DNA of 35,881 nt from an uncultured Prevotellaceae bacterium (GTDB lineage: Bacteria > Bacteroidota > Bacteroidia > Bacteroidales > Bacteroidaceae), in the NCBI GenBank assembly GCA_946415705.1, contig CAMKTN010000024.1, positions 1 to 35,881 on the forward strand, in the 5' to 3' direction. The translations under genes and the position numbers were made by a program. The notes below the pieces were generated by a model. The model saw only the letters and a list, made by a program, of their open reading frames with translations. It was not told the DNA's origin and searched no databases. Shown here in pieces: positions 35,846 through 35,881 of the stretch. Positions within the stretch are counted from its first letter, which is position 1. Each line of letters opens with the position of its first letter.

Positions 35846-35881
35846 TCAACTAGCAAGTGCAAAATTACAACATCTTTTCGT

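Overview
The window looks like chromosomal DNA of a Bacteroidales bacterium of the Prevotella/Segatella type. Promoters follow the Bacteroidetes pattern (TTTG, about 19 bp, TAnnTTTG). Start codons rarely have a Shine-Dalgarno sequence. Families such as DUF4491, Porin_O_P, PL10, LytS/LytTR pairs and Cthe_2159-like adhesins fit the same group. Most genes are GC-rich; one gene (2134-2904) is clearly AT-rich. All of this is inferred from reading the sequence without database searches.

Layout. 1-4.4 kb: 3' end of an alanine racemase, a REP-associated tyrosine transposase (RAYT) between two near-identical hairpin repeats, an AT-rich membrane-anchored HTH gene, a structured non-coding stretch, and asnA. 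4.6-7.0 kb: tRNA-Arg(CCG) and a secreted GH43 enzyme. 7.0-15.7 kb (minus strand): a haem/iron block made of a porin, an imelysin lipoprotein, a di-haem DHOR lipoprotein, a second porin with a broken or phase-variable start, a monohaem lipoprotein, a CcsB-CcsA cytochrome c assembly protein, and a hemerythrin-LuxR regulator. 15.9-21.8 kb: DUF4491, an AraC regulator, then an operon of a small secreted protein, a beta-helix adhesin and a LytS/LytTR two-component pair. 21.8-26.3 kb (minus): GH13 amylase, STAS protein and glycogen debranching enzyme, with an AlkZ-related gene upstream. 26.3-32.4 kb (minus): a probable five-gene operon of esterase, PreA-like dehydrogenase, PL10 pectate lyase, patatin and a GH43-SGNH fusion. 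32.6-35.7 kb: a second adhesin lipoprotein and a DUF389 membrane protein.

The most unusual signal is the dispersed repeats. Short tandem arrays, mostly with a 7-bp period and of several sequence families, sit directly before start codons, supply stop codons, and are inserted in frame inside conserved proteins (alanine racemase, CcsBA, LytS kinase). Their reading-frame properties predict where each family occurs: units open on both strands lie inside genes in either sense, the unit open on one strand lies inside genes only in that sense, and units with stops on both strands lie between genes. At least two GC-rich palindrome families and a RAYT-linked REP are also present. The porin/imelysin/DHOR block carries two inverted-repeat pairs around promoter or start regions, one of them also containing a homopolymer frameshift, so it is a candidate for phase variation. 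Three unrelated minus-strand genes share a roughly 105-bp promoter module with fixed spacing.
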